Below, one piece after another: positions 50,928-59,471 of a stretch of 64,000 nt of DNA. The stretch spans positions 62,001 to 126,000 of the forward strand of contig DIWS01000015.1 of assembly GCA_002423585.1 (NCBI GenBank), in the 5' to 3' direction. This DNA comes from Actinobacteria bacterium UBA6100. GTDB lineage: Bacteria > Actinomycetota > Coriobacteriia > Anaerosomatales > Anaerosomataceae. The notes beneath the pieces are model-generated. The model was not told where the DNA came from, searched no databases, and was given only the letters and a program-made list of their open reading frames with translations. The translations under genes and the position numbers were made by a program. Positions within the stretch are counted from its first letter, which is position 1, and each line of letters begins with the position of its first letter.

Positions 50928-51809
50928 CTATTGCTCGTATGGTCGGCGGCGACCGATGAACGCCGCCACAACTGCCCCAGGGCCGGTATGAGTCCCGATA
51001 ATGGACCCGATGCGTGTCGTATCGATTGCGCATCCGGGCATCGCGTCAGTAAGAAGCCCCTGCAGCCGAGCTGCATCATCGGGGCACTGCGCGTGACCGA
51101 TCAGTACGCGGGACGGCGGACCACCACCCATGCCGTCTTCTATGAGTTCAGCCATCGTCCTGAGCGCCCGGGCGCGGCCACGAGTCCTCCTGAAAGGGGT
51201 GAGTGTTCCTCGTGGGGAAAGGCCGATGATTGGCTTGATGTCCAGAATGGCGCCAGCAGTCGCTGCGGCAGGCGAGACTCTGCCGCCGCGAACGAGATGC
51301 TCTAGTGAGTCGACGGTGAGCAGAAGCTGCACACAGGTTCGATTCTCGACTGCCCAACTGGCAGCCTCCCGTGCGGTACTCCCATCCACAAGACGCCGGG
51401 CAACCTCGGAGACGAGCAGCGCCTGACTGGCCGAGGCGCAGAGGGAGTCCACCACGTAGATCTCGGCGTGCGGTCGCTCCGCGAGTACCAGTTGACGCGC
51501 ATGCATCGCGGCATTGTATGTGCCGCTCAGCCCAGATGAGAGAGTGACGTAGATGGCGGGAGTCTTCAGATCGGCATAGGTCCTGAAGACATCGGCGCAG
51601 TCTGCTACGCGGGCCTGTGAGGTGGTGGCTCTTCGGCCGGCACGTTGCGCATCATAGAAGGCATCGACCGCAGGCGGGTAATGCGGATCGTCAACGTACT
51701 CAATGCCGTCGAGGGCATACGGGAACGGAATGATGCGAACGTCGAGGCCATTGAAACCTCCCGAGAGTGCATCGCACCCAGAATCGGTGATCAACTGTAC
51801 GCGTCCCAA
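50928..51809 (-). CDS. DegV-family fatty-acid-binding protein
   Basis: 293 residues from a TTG. VQLITDSGCDAL, TTSQARVADCADVF, YVTLSSGLSGTYNAA and VDSLCASASQALLV follow the DegV pattern; the family binds a fatty acid in the cleft and can present it to fatty-acid kinase. It lies 12 bases upstream of the radical SAM gene, 21 bases after the patatin gene. Confidence 0.9.
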   Translation of the reverse strand: MGRVQLITDSGCDALSGGFNGLDVRIIPFPYALDGIEYVDDPHYPPAVDAFYDAQRAGRRATTSQARVADCADVFRTYADLKTPAIYVTLSSGLSGTYNAAMHARQLVLAERPHAEIYVVDSLCASASQALLVSEVARRLVDGSTAREAASWAVENRTCVQLLLTVDSLEHLVRGGRVSPAAATAGAILDIKPIIGLSPRGTLTPFRRTRGRARALRTMAELIEDGMGGGPPSRVLIGHAQCPDDAARLQGLLTDAMPGCAIDTTRIGSIIGTHTGPGAVVAAFIGRRRPYEQ

Positions 51810-51830
51810 TGGTCTGCCTTTCTCAGGTGG

Positions 51831-52775
51831 CTACACTCGTCCTCGTGCCCGGGTGTCGTCGAGTGGGACATGGACTCCGTCCATCTCGAGGAGTGTCTCG
51901 ATGCGGGGGAGGGCCGCCTCTGCCGCGGCGACTCCCGCCCTGATCATTCGGTCTGCTTCGAAGAAGCTGTAGTACGCCGCCCCATCGACTTGCGGGGCGA
52001 TCACCAGGTCGGCGATCGCGAGTTGCTGCTCGGAGAGTCCACGCTGCATGAGGTCGATTGACCCGGATGCGAGCTGGTAGACCGAAGGAGACCGAAGCCG
52101 GTCCATGACCCCCGTGAACACGCGCGAGTACACAAGGTCGGCGAACCCCCTGCCGTGTACCCGCCCCGTCTGGATGTCTCCGCTGTGGAGGTCATTCGAG
52201 AAGGTCGGCACTCTGCCGGTCGGCAGCCCCAGATTGGTCACGGCGACAACCGCATCGGCGCCCATGTCTTGCACTGCTCTCACGGGAATCGGGTCAAGAA
52301 CCGCGCCATCGACGAGCAGTCGACCCTCCCGTTCGACCGGTGCGAACACCACAGGAGTGGACACCGACGCTCGGATGGCACTGGCGAGATCCCCATCGCG
52401 CAGGACCACCTCACGCTCAGCGGCGACGTCCACCGCGATGCAGCAAAAGGGGATGCGGACGTCAGCGAACGTTTGGTTGTCCACCACGTCTCGGATGAAC
52501 TCCTCAACGTGCCGCCCGTTCACGAGCGCAGTCGTCGGGCGAGCGACGTCCGCGAGAGAGACGAGGTGCTTGAAGTCGACGGAGACGGCGATCCTCTCCA
52601 TCTCATCTGCGGTGACGCCAGCGGCGAAGGCTCCGCCAATGAGCGCACCGATGCTCGTGCCCGCAATTGCGCCGACTGGCACGCCCTCTCGCTCGAGGAC
52701 CTTAAGTACCCCGATATGTGCGAGTCCGCGCGCGCTGCCGCTTCCAAGCGCGAGCCCGAGGCGTCTGTGCGTCAT
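51831..52775 (-). CDS. patatin-like phospholipase (RssA-type)
   Basis: 314 residues. Oxyanion loop LALGSGSARGLAHIGVLKV, nucleophile Ser in IAGTSIGALIGGAF (GxSxG), and catalytic Asp in LLVDGAVLDPIPV. All parts of the dyad are present, so it should hydrolyse acyl lipids. It lies between the TetR and DegV genes, which supports a lipid-related operon. Confidence 0.93.
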   Translation of the reverse strand: MTHRRLGLALGSGSARGLAHIGVLKVLEREGVPVGAIAGTSIGALIGGAFAAGVTADEMERIAVSVDFKHLVSLADVARPTTALVNGRHVEEFIRDVVDNQTFADVRIPFCCIAVDVAAEREVVLRDGDLASAIRASVSTPVVFAPVEREGRLLVDGAVLDPIPVRAVQDMGADAVVAVTNLGLPTGRVPTFSNDLHSGDIQTGRVHGRGFADLVYSRVFTGVMDRLRSPSVYQLASGSIDLMQRGLSEQQLAIADLVIAPQVDGAAYYSFFEADRMIRAGVAAAEAALPRIETLLEMDGVHVPLDDTRARGRV

Positions 52776-52808
52776 AGCTCTACCCTCTCCCGAAGAGGCG
52801 AGTCTTGA

Positions 52809-53411
52809 CTATGGATGGATCGGCTCATGGTTCAGCCCGAGTATGGTGACGATCTGCGTGGCGACGGTGGCGGGATCGAGGTTGGACCCGAAGAACGAGT
52901 GCTCCAGGACGAGTCCATCCATCATGGCGGTGAGCATCGATGCCGTGAGCTTCACATCAACGCGAGGGTGGCTCTCATCAGAGACAAAGACGTTCGCGAC
53001 AATGGGCCGGAAGATACCGGCCACCTCAGCCCGGAAGGCTGCAACGAATTCGCGAAGATCCGTGTCGGCGGGTGCGAGTCTTGCCGCAAGCACGTTCAGG
53101 AGGTTGTGCTCACGCACCCCGAACTCCAGGTAGGCCGTGATCATCTGCAGCAGTTGCTGAGCGGAGACATCCGCCGACTGCGCGTGCTCCAACCGCTCGA
53201 GCAGCTCCGCGAATGTCTCACGCAAGACGTCGAGGTACAGCTCGCGCTTGCCCGCGAAATGGTAGTAGAGCGCGGCCTTGGTTATCCCGAGTCGCGCTGA
53301 GATGTCACTCATGGAGACACCGCGGTAGCTCAGCTCAGAGAAGAGCTGGCGTGCGACGTCAACTATCTGCTGTTTGCTGCTGCCGTTACGCTTCGCGCCG
53401 CTTGCGGTCAC
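52809..53411 (-). CDS. TetR-family transcriptional regulator
   Basis: 200 residues from a GTG. The N-terminal HTH is classic: IVDVARQLFSELSYRGVSMSDISARLGITKAALYYHFAGKRELYLDVL. The rest is the variable ligand domain. It is first in the minus-strand lipid-type operon and divergent from the glycosyltransferase. A palindromic site at 53440-53459 lies in the shared promoter region. Ligand may be an acyl compound, by association only. Confidence 0.94.
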   Translation of the reverse strand: MTASGAKRNGSSKQQIVDVARQLFSELSYRGVSMSDISARLGITKAALYYHFAGKRELYLDVLRETFAELLERLEHAQSADVSAQQLLQMITAYLEFGVREHNLLNVLAARLAPADTDLREFVAAFRAEVAGIFRPIVANVFVSDESHPRVDVKLTASMLTAMMDGLVLEHSFFGSNLDPATVATQIVTILGLNHEPIHP

Positions 53412-53439
53412 TGGCGTGCCTCCAAGGAAGAATGGCGGA

Positions 53440-53459
53440 CTTACCTACCGGTCGGTAAG
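53440..53459. promoter_or_regulatory. probable TetR operator
   Basis: CTTACC and GGTAAG arms flank a TACCGGTC centre; the site is nearly palindromic over 20 bases and matches the ACCGxCCGGTxGGT-type operators of TetR proteins. A TATGCT hexamer follows directly, so bound repressor would block the plus-strand promoter. Confidence 0.8.
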
Positions 53460-53536
53460 TATGCTATCGTGGAATTCGCACCCGGTCAAGCACGGGTCAG
53501 AGATGAAGTCCGTAGGGAGCTGGAGGAAGGCAGGCC

Positions 53537-54271
53537 GTGGCGTACATCAACGTCGGGAGCGAGGCACCGTCAGTATCGGTGGTCATCGCTGCGTACAACG
53601 AAGAGCGCTTCATTGCGCAGACACTGGAGTCGGTGCTGCGAACGGGAGTAGCTCACGAGGTCATTGTCGTCGATGACGGTTCTTCCGACGGCACTCCGCG
53701 CATCCTTGCAGACTACTCGGGGCCGATCTCAGTAGTGACCCATGCTGCGAACAGGGGGAAGGGTGCTGCGGTGGCCACCGGTATCCGCCGGGCAACGGGT
53801 GACATCGTCGTGCTGTGCGACGCGCACCTACTCGGGCTCGAGCGGTCCCATCTTCTCGCCCTGATAGAGCCGCTGAGGGAGGATCTCGCCGATGTCACTT
53901 TGGGAGTCGCCGTCTCTACTGACAACCGCGAGGGGGCCATGCGACTCACGCCGACGGCCATCCTGACCGGCCAGCGCGCCTACCGCCGGAGGCACCTCCT
54001 GCCGTTGCTAGCCGAAATGGAGTCGCTCGGATATGGCGTGGAGACTTTCCTGCACACGAGGCACGTCCGGGACAGGACTCTCGTTGTGCGATTGCCAGGA
54101 CTTGTGCATCTAACGAAGAGGCACAAGTTGACCCCGTCCGACGCCCTTACCTGCTATCTGCGAGAGGCGCGGGAGATTGCATTGGCAGCTTCAGAGCCGC
54201 AGGTCCTCTGGCACCTAGCGACCTTTCGTGCGGCCAGGCGAGTCATGTCTTCGGATGATCGCGTGAGCTGA
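53537..54271 (+). CDS. family 2 glycosyltransferase
   Basis: 244 residues from a GTG behind GGAGGAAGG. GT-A fold: VSVVIAAYNEERFIAQTLESVL, VIVVDDGSSDGT, NRGKGAAVATGI, and the metal-site-like VVLCDAHLLGL (DAH in place of DAD). There is no transmembrane segment. It may transfer a sugar to a lipid or polyprenol. Divergent from the TetR operon and likely under the same operator. Confidence 0.88.
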   Translation: MAYINVGSEAPSVSVVIAAYNEERFIAQTLESVLRTGVAHEVIVVDDGSSDGTPRILADYSGPISVVTHAANRGKGAAVATGIRRATGDIVVLCDAHLLGLERSHLLALIEPLREDLADVTLGVAVSTDNREGAMRLTPTAILTGQRAYRRRHLLPLLAEMESLGYGVETFLHTRHVRDRTLVVRLPGLVHLTKRHKLTPSDALTCYLREAREIALAASEPQVLWHLATFRAARRVMSSDDRVS

Positions 54272-54321
54272 CCCGAAGTTGGATGCCACAGCTTGGAAGG
54301 GTCAAGAAGAAGGGAGAGTCC

Positions 54322-54552
54322 GTGGCAGCTTTCGGAATGCCCGGGGGGATGGAGATATGGGTCATCCTTGCGATTGCGCTCTTGCTGTTCGGCCCCGCTC
54401 AATTGCCGCAGCTGGCGAAGATGTTCGGCAAGTCAGCCAAGGCTCTTCGCGACGGACTGGCCGACGATGTGGACGACGCCGTCGCGAACAAGACCCCGCA
54501 AACGGAACCGGACTCGGCCGGGCAGGAGGACGTCCCGCGCACTCCGGTGTAG
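54322..54552 (+). CDS. TatA/TatE-like twin-arginine translocase subunit
   Basis: 76 residues from the GTG at 54322, behind AAGGGAGA; an ATG at 54283 adds 13 residues. GMEIWVILAIALLLFGPAQLPQLAKMFGKSAKALRDG is the TatA pattern: short membrane helix, FG hinge, amphipathic helix, then an acidic tail. No TatC is in the window, so it would use the host complex. Last cargo gene before the right end. Confidence 0.88.
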   Translation: MAAFGMPGGMEIWVILAIALLLFGPAQLPQLAKMFGKSAKALRDGLADDVDDAVANKTPQTEPDSAGQEDVPRTPV

Positions 54553-54621
54553 CCGATCGCTGGAGGCCCTGCCGCCTTGGCCTCCACTCGCAGAGGCACC
54601 TACGCTGCGACCGCGCCCCTG

Positions 54622-54749
54622 GATTTGGTGCCCGATTTGGTGCCCAAATACCTGGTGACTGTTGGTACTCGTTGGTGACTATTGGGACTCGCCGTAGCTC
54701 TTGAGTACCAACAAGCACCAAGTAGCACCAACTAGCACAAGCACAACTA
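54622..54749. repeat. right-end arm region of unit 1
   Basis: Two 12-bp tandem units (54622-54633, 54634-54645), then the inverted pair GTTGGTACTC (54661-54670) and GAGTACCAAC (54703-54712), then short AGCACCAA-type repeats up to the core. The same order occurs at 61311-61438. Likely arm-type integrase or excisionase binding sites. Read on the minus strand, the tandem units encode GTKSGTKS, like the integrase tail. Confidence 0.7.
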
Positions 54750-54775
54750 GGATTCGAATTCCCTTGGGGGCACCA
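54750..54775 (+). repeat. att core (copy 2 of 3), right end of unit 1
   Basis: Exact 26-bp copy of the tRNA-Glu 3' end. It is the right end of unit 1 and also the left end of unit 2. Confidence 0.95.
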
Positions 54776-54785
54776 CATCTGAGCT

Positions 54786-54805
54786 GCGGCGACTTCGGTC
54801 GCCGC
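54786..54805 (+). terminator. hairpin after att core 2
   Basis: GCGGCGAC/GTCGCCGC (54786-54793 and 54798-54805) with a TTCG loop, followed by TTCCATTTG. It occupies the same place relative to the core as the hairpins after cores 1 and 3, and could be a tRNA terminator carried by the element. Confidence 0.6.
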
Positions 54806-54822
54806 TTCCATTTGTCCGTGCC

Positions 54823-55812
54823 GATCATCTCCTTGAGTGGGTAGATCGTCTCTTGCCGGATGCTGTCAGCGCGCACCGCGGTTCGCTCTTTGCCATACGT
54901 TCCGAGCGCCCGGTAGACGTTGAACATGTTGCGCGAGAGCGGGTCGACGCCTTTGGGCTCACTGGCGATCAGGAGCGACGTGGCCGCGATGATCGCCTCG
55001 GCGCTGGCGTTCCAGAACGCCTCGTTGCCGCCATGCCCGCCGAGCTGTGCCGAGACGATCGTCTTGGCGAGCTCGTGCGCCATGTCCTCGGCGTGTGCGA
55101 TCTCGGCCGACCAGATCAGGTCGACGATCAGGTCCAGCGGCGACCACTGGACGGACCGCGAGGGATCCCGCAGGTCGATCGTGTCGACGCGGTAGCCCTT
55201 GGCCTTGAGGTGCTCGCAGGTGGTGAGGTAGAGCTCGCCTTTGGGGTCGGGAATCACCATCGACTCGCCGAGTTCGCCGAGCGCGTAGATGCTCGGCAGC
55301 ACGATCCGTCGTGTCTTACCCGAGCCGGTGGAGCCGATCACGAGCACGTGGCCCTCTGAGCCCGAGAGGTAGTACGTCTCTTTGCGGCCGCGCTCGGCCG
55401 GGGTGGCGCCGATGACGAAGCCCGAGACGCCGGGATCCGGGGTCGTGCCGGGCGACCAGGTGACTGCGGAGGTCTCGAGCGCCGCGGGGCTCATGAGGTT
55501 CGAGGTGCCATGCTCTCCGCGACCGGCAGTTCGCGGGATGCCGGCGACGACGCCGGTGCCGCTGGTGCGCGGGCGCATGAGGTGGCCGGAGATCCAGACC
55601 CACCAGGCCACGACTGCCGTGATGAGGAGGAGCGAGAGGATGCGCGTGGCCGGGGTGGTGATGGCGGACCACCAGCGGGCGGGTAGGGAGGTGTGCGCCC
55701 ACGTCGTCAGCGGCGCGGCGAGGGCGGAGAGGGTCAGCGGGATGAGGGCGGTGGCTAGCGTTGCCGCCACGACGGTGGACGCGACTCGCCAGATTTCGGC
55801 CTTCCGAGCCAC
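54823..55812 (-). pseudogene. virD4 5' fragment (copy 2)
   Basis: Encodes about 330 N-terminal residues homologous to the full VirD4, including both membrane helices, VIGSTGSGKTRRIVLP and MVIPDPKGELY, up to IYPLKEMI. Homology then stops and the frame runs on into the hairpin and att region until 54679. The sequence and its upstream region (shared GGTCCCGGACTTTGTGGTTG) are closer to copy 3 than to the intact gene. It cannot be a working coupling protein because the second half of the ATPase is missing. Confidence 0.9.
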
Positions 55813-56013
55813 GTGCACCTCCTGACCTCAGCGTCTTGGATCGAGCTGCGGCGAAAGGTAGCACAGGGGGTCGGTGGTCCCGGACTTTGTGGTTGACTGG
55901 GGTCGGCACCATGGTCGGAAGGTCCGGCCGCCGTGGGCGGAACGGGCGGCGAATCCGCTCGACCAGCCTCGGCTTACGGGGCGGGAGACGGTGCACGGCC
56001 TTTCTAATATGCT

Positions 56014-56068
56014 GTTAGGCAGACGGCACAATCGTTGTTAGCCGGACGTCCCGGAGTGTCGGTTAGGA
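56014..56068 (+). other. possible cassette-array boundary (attI- or attC-like)
   Basis: Three GTTAG-type motifs occur within 55 bases (GTTAGGC at 56014, GTTAGCC at 56037, GTTAGGA at 56062) just before the first cassette gene. The first matches the integron core GTTRRRY. No clear pairing arms, so this is only a candidate array start. Confidence 0.4.
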
Positions 56069-56104
56069 TTGGGAGTGACCGTCCGTTCTCAGAGGGGAGG
56101 ACGC

Positions 56105-56761
56105 GTGGCAGACGGATTCGATCGAACCTGTCGCAAGTGCGGAACAAGCTGGCACATCTTGAGCGATGACGTGAGCGCGATCAAACGCAACGACCGTCGA
56201 AAGATGGGAGCCGCGCTCTGGGAATTCGGATACGGCGGGAGCAGAATCGCTGCAGCAGAGGTTGAACGCTCGCGAATAGAAGCTCGACTGGAGCAGGGAC
56301 GCCGTTGCCCCGAGTGCGGCGCAACCGACTACGATCAGGTTGCGACCAAGGTCACCAACGACCGCGACACAGACCAGGCAGCTCGACTGAAGCAGTACAT
56401 ACGCGATCAGAAGAGTCAGGGTCGCAAGGTGACGTGGCTTCAGGCCAACGAAGAACTGAACCAACTGGACAAGGCGGCTGCAGAGGCCATCCCAAACCCC
56501 ACGGGTTCACCGGCGCTGGACACTCGCACGTGCCCGTACTGTGCAGAAGAGATCAAGGCGGCGGCGGTCAAGTGCAAGCACTGTGGCTCGGCGGTGGAGC
56601 CGGTCAGCATGCCGGACAATCAGGAATCTGCTGAGAATGAGCTGCCCGCAGCCTGGTATCCAGATCCGGAGGAACGACACGAACTCCGGTACTGGGACGG
56701 ACGCAGCTGGACTACGCATGTGTCCGATGCGGGCATCACATCCCAAGACCCGCCGCAGTGA
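56105..56761 (+). CDS. zinc-ribbon protein with C-terminal DUF2510 domain
   Basis: 218 residues from a GTG behind GAGGGGAGGA. CRKCGTSWHI and CPECGATDYDQ form one possible ribbon, CPYCAEEIKAAAVKCKHCG a second (typical short zinc ribbon near residue 142). The C-terminus AAWYPDPEERHELRYWDGRSWTTHV is a DUF2510 domain, common in actinobacteria. No membrane helix, unlike most DUF2510 proteins. First gene of the cassette array; function unknown. Confidence 0.78.
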   Translation: MADGFDRTCRKCGTSWHILSDDVSAIKRNDRRKMGAALWEFGYGGSRIAAAEVERSRIEARLEQGRRCPECGATDYDQVATKVTNDRDTDQAARLKQYIRDQKSQGRKVTWLQANEELNQLDKAAAEAIPNPTGSPALDTRTCPYCAEEIKAAAVKCKHCGSAVEPVSMPDNQESAENELPAAWYPDPEERHELRYWDGRSWTTHVSDAGITSQDPPQ

Positions 56762-56795
56762 ACGCCAAGGAGCTGGGGCAAAGTCGGAGGTTGCC

Positions 56796-57281
56796 GTGAG
56801 GGAAGAGGCGCTATTCATCAACGGGGTCTTCGAGGTCGTGCTCTCAGACATCGCTCGAGTGCAGGAACAAGTACCTGAGCAGATTCTGTATCTGCAACCT
56901 TACTCGGCGAACCGGATCGTTCGACTGTACCAGTGGAACCCGACCCTCGAGGATCCCGTGCGACTCTACATCTCAACCTCCGATTCGCTCGACACGGTCT
57001 CCTACGCCGCCGACATCGTGGCGGTGCGGGATAAGACTCTCCTTGCAGATGATGCCAAGAAGTGGATTGACGCTGTGATACGGGAGTTGCAGCCCAAAGA
57101 GGGCGGCGTCTACATGACAGCCAACGGACGTGAGTGCAGGAATCTGTTGAGTGTCCGCGCGGTGTCCAGGCTCGAGGAGCCGTTCCCGGTAGCTGACTTC
57201 CGTCTGCTGGACACGTCCGATCATCCAGCTGGGCCGCGTCAGACATCGGGCAACTGGTGGTACGTGCAACGGCGCGGTTAG
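56796..57281 (+). CDS. unknown cassette protein
   Basis: 161 residues from a GTG behind CGGAGG. Alternating strands and helices with many aromatic residues (LYLQPYSANRIVRLYQWNP, LYISTSDSLDTVSYAADIVA, DFRLLDTSDHPAG), possibly a PUA- or ASCH-like beta barrel, though I cannot confirm this. It shares a cassette with the zinc-ribbon gene and ends 5 bases before an attC-like site. Confidence 0.6.
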   Translation: MREEALFINGVFEVVLSDIARVQEQVPEQILYLQPYSANRIVRLYQWNPTLEDPVRLYISTSDSLDTVSYAADIVAVRDKTLLADDAKKWIDAVIRELQPKEGGVYMTANGRECRNLLSVRAVSRLEEPFPVADFRLLDTSDHPAGPRQTSGNWWYVQRRG

Positions 57282-57285
57282 CGCC

Positions 57286-57346
57286 GGCTAACCCGGGCTT
57301 CCACCCGACTCGCTTCGCTCGCGGGTGAAGCCCAAGAACGTTCGAC
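57286..57346 (+). repeat. attC-like site 1
   Basis: GGCTAAC (57286) and GTTCGAC (57340-57346) are outer core-like boxes. Inside, GGGCTTCCACCCG pairs with CGGGTGAAGCCC around the loop ACTCGCTTCGCT. Length 61 bases. The loop sequence is shared with site 2. Pattern fits an integron recombination site; one box deviates from consensus. Confidence 0.75.
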
Positions 57347-57413
57347 GGACGGTGCTGATGCTAGGGTGGGGATGTCTATCTGCACGGATGTCTGTGATCC
57401 AGAGGAGGAAGCG

Positions 57414-57689
57414 GTGGAGGGACTCAAGCGATTCGTGGAGTGGTACAAGGGGCAGCCGTACTTCCTGAAGGTTTATGTGTATCCAGTGCTCATCTCACTT
57501 GTCATCGTCCTTCCGATCGGCTCGTGCAACGGCATGCTTGAGGATGGCGCGAATGCCGGCAAGTACGACTACGAGCAGAACCTTCGCAGCGGAACACAGA
57601 AGTTGGGCACGGGCGAGGCGATGACAGACGAAGAAGCGGATGCCGTTGGCGGCTTCCTCGAATGGCAGAATGAGCAGGACGGCGAGTGA
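57414..57689 (+). CDS. small single-helix membrane protein
   Basis: 91 residues from a GTG with GGAGG 5 bases upstream; an in-frame ATG at 57372 is an alternative. One membrane helix (VYVYPVLISLVIVLPIGSC) is followed by an acidic soluble tail. Probably N-in. No family recognised. Second cassette. Confidence 0.58.
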   Translation: MEGLKRFVEWYKGQPYFLKVYVYPVLISLVIVLPIGSCNGMLEDGANAGKYDYEQNLRSGTQKLGTGEAMTDEEADAVGGFLEWQNEQDGE

Positions 57690-57762
57690 CCCTCTCGCAA
57701 CTCGTCCTTAAGGGGGAGCCTCACCGCTCTCGACCATCCCGGCCCATCACCGGGACTGTCGA

Positions 57763-58383
57763 GTGACGGCGGCTGCCCAGACGGAAGGCTCCCGTCAGTG
57801 GCCACACAAGTACCAGTTCCTCGAGCGCGTTCGGGCAGCCCGCCACGAGCGCGCCGGAGTTCTGTTCGATTCGCTCCTGTGGGCCGTCGGTGAGGGGCCG
57901 TGCGCTGGACTGCGCTCTGCACGTCGCGCTGCCGGGGCGAAGGAGATGGACATGGCCGCCGCCCGGATAGGCGTCGAGTCCGCACTTCGAACTCTACACT
58001 CATCCGGAGATCTCCTTGCGCAGCTCGTGGCAATCTGCTTGTTTGACCCGCCGCCTGCACCCAGCGATGTCGCAATGAACTGGAAGAAGTTCAAGGAGCC
58101 GGCCCGAGCCGACGCTCCCGCAATCGCTGAGCTGTTCGATGCGCTGCAGGAGGATGAATCGTGGAGGTACGTGACCGACGCGACCAACACGCTCAAGCAC
58201 GTCGAAGCCCTTCAAATTGTCTTCTCCCTCGGAGGCGGAATCACTCTCGTCGGGTTCAAGAAGGGTAAGAACGAATATCCGGATCGGTCACTCGATGAGA
58301 TTTCGGCCATTGTATGGACGGTTCAGGAGCGGCTCTGGGAATTGGCCTGGGCGCTCTATGAGATGCTCGACAATCCCGCTTGA
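57763..58383 (+). CDS. unknown soluble cassette protein
   Basis: 206 residues from a GTG. Mostly helical; no metal or nucleotide motif. The segment SWRYVTDATNTLKHVEALQIVFSLG, with an NTLKHVE helix, recalls helical bundles of unknown function. It lies before attC-like site 2. Between it and the preceding gene is a hairpin (about 57731-57762) that does not have attC core boxes. Confidence 0.6.
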   Translation: MTAAAQTEGSRQWPHKYQFLERVRAARHERAGVLFDSLLWAVGEGPCAGLRSARRAAGAKEMDMAAARIGVESALRTLHSSGDLLAQLVAICLFDPPPAPSDVAMNWKKFKEPARADAPAIAELFDALQEDESWRYVTDATNTLKHVEALQIVFSLGGGITLVGFKKGKNEYPDRSLDEISAIVWTVQERLWELAWALYEMLDNPA

Positions 58384-58385
58384 GC

Positions 58386-58446
58386 CGTCGAACAAACGGA
58401 TCAACCTGACTCGCTTCGCTCGCAGGTTATCCGTCAGACGTTAGGC
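58386..58446 (+). repeat. attC-like site 2
   Basis: GTCGAAC near the left end and a perfect GTTAGGC core at 58440-58446. Arms AACGGAT/ATCCGT and AACCTG/CAGGTT flank the loop ACTCGCTTCGCT. This is the clearest integron-type site in the window. Confidence 0.85.
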
Positions 58447-58461
58447 GTACAGGGGATACGG

Positions 58462-59466
58462 ATGCTTCGTCAGCAGTTCGTGCTCTTCCAAATGGACGAG
58501 GCTCGACGTCTGATTGATCAGGATCACCTGTCTGCTCTTCGAGTGGCGCTGCTTCTCCTGGACAATGCGGCAGAAGTGCTACTCGACAGGTGGGCTGCCT
58601 CCGCTCTCATTTGGGATGGCGCCGATCGTCGGCTGCAGGAGAATGCTCGCTCCTGGGGTGCTCCTGAGGATGATCCAGCGCTAGCGGACCTGTTCGCAAA
58701 GACGCCCCCTGATCACAAGAAAGTCAGGAACATCTCTCGCTACTTCGACGAGAAGATCAACTACGCGACTGTGACCAAGGAGAAGCTGCCAGCGCCGGTG
58801 GGCTCGGCGCTATCTCATCTGCACCGATATCGAAATCGGGCATACCATCATGCAGACGTAAACGAACAAACGTTGCGAACGTCTGTGGTCATACTGTTCG
58901 AACTGTGCTGCCAACTCATGCTCGCGCTGAAGCCGGGACTCCTCGGTTTCAGCTCTCAGGAGGACTTCTCTTGGCTTGAAGCTCGCTTCGGCGTTGGGCC
59001 TAACGCGCTTTGGGACGACAAGCTAGTGGAGGATATCCTCGACAGCCTGCGTGGAGGTCTCCCCATCAGCGACGCACAGCTCGGCGAGACGCTGGCCGCG
59101 AATCTACGAATTCGGATTGAAGAGGTACTGGAGCAGCTTGACTTCATGGTTGACGCTGCACGCGTAGCGGTGACCAGGAGTGAAGTGCTCGCCTCGGCTC
59201 AGCAATACGCACTTGAGTCAGTTCAGTTCGAGCCGCCCTATGAATCGGTTCCAAGAGGGTTGGACCAGCCTGCATCGTTGGAAGACCTGGACGCCGTGCA
59301 TGCCTCGATTCCGCAGGTAGAGGAGAGCGCTGATTGTGTCTCCGCGGTAGCCGCATTCGCCAAACCTGACACGGATCTCGAACGAATCGAATTCATGGTT
59401 GGGACGCTGGCGCAAGCGATAGATGTAATGATTCAGAACCAAGTGGATGAGGCGTTGGGCAAGTAG
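58462..59466 (+). CDS. unknown helical cassette protein, HEPN-like motif
   Basis: 334 residues. The N-terminal half is helical and contains LHRYRNRAYHHADVN (about residues 117-131), an R-x4-H arrangement like the catalytic motif of HEPN RNases. LRVALLLLDNAAEVLLDRW earlier fits the first helices of such a bundle. The C-terminal part has no recognised domain. If HEPN, it could be a toxin or RNA-targeting effector; no antitoxin is seen in the same cassette. Moderate confidence for the gene, low for the function. Confidence 0.68.
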   Translation: MLRQQFVLFQMDEARRLIDQDHLSALRVALLLLDNAAEVLLDRWAASALIWDGADRRLQENARSWGAPEDDPALADLFAKTPPDHKKVRNISRYFDEKINYATVTKEKLPAPVGSALSHLHRYRNRAYHHADVNEQTLRTSVVILFELCCQLMLALKPGLLGFSSQEDFSWLEARFGVGPNALWDDKLVEDILDSLRGGLPISDAQLGETLAANLRIRIEEVLEQLDFMVDAARVAVTRSEVLASAQQYALESVQFEPPYESVPRGLDQPASLEDLDAVHASIPQVEESADCVSAVAAFAKPDTDLERIEFMVGTLAQAIDVMIQNQVDEALGK

Positions 59467-59471
59467 TGGAC

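Larger units (their letters stand above)
7449..54775. mobile_element. integrative and conjugative element at tRNA-Glu (unit 1)
   Basis: Bounded by identical 26-bp cores at the tRNA-Glu 3' end and at 54750-54775. It holds a tyrosine integrase at the left end, excisionase-like proteins, a relaxase with MobC-like partner, partition genes, a full VirD4/VirB4/VirB6-like secretion set, surface adhesins and two cargo regions. Gene content is complete enough that it may still be mobile. Size about 47.3 kb. Confidence 0.93.

Noticed and set aside
54679..54822. Tail of the virD4 copy 2 frame through the att core as a real protein end
   Set aside because: Homology to VirD4 stops at 54823; the rest is att, hairpin and arm-repeat sequence read by chance.
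57690..57762. Hairpin between the second cassette's two genes as another attC
   Set aside because: It has paired arms (CTCGAC/GTCGAG, CCCGG/CCGGG) but neither GTTRRRY nor RYYYAAC boxes, so it is more likely a terminator-like structure.
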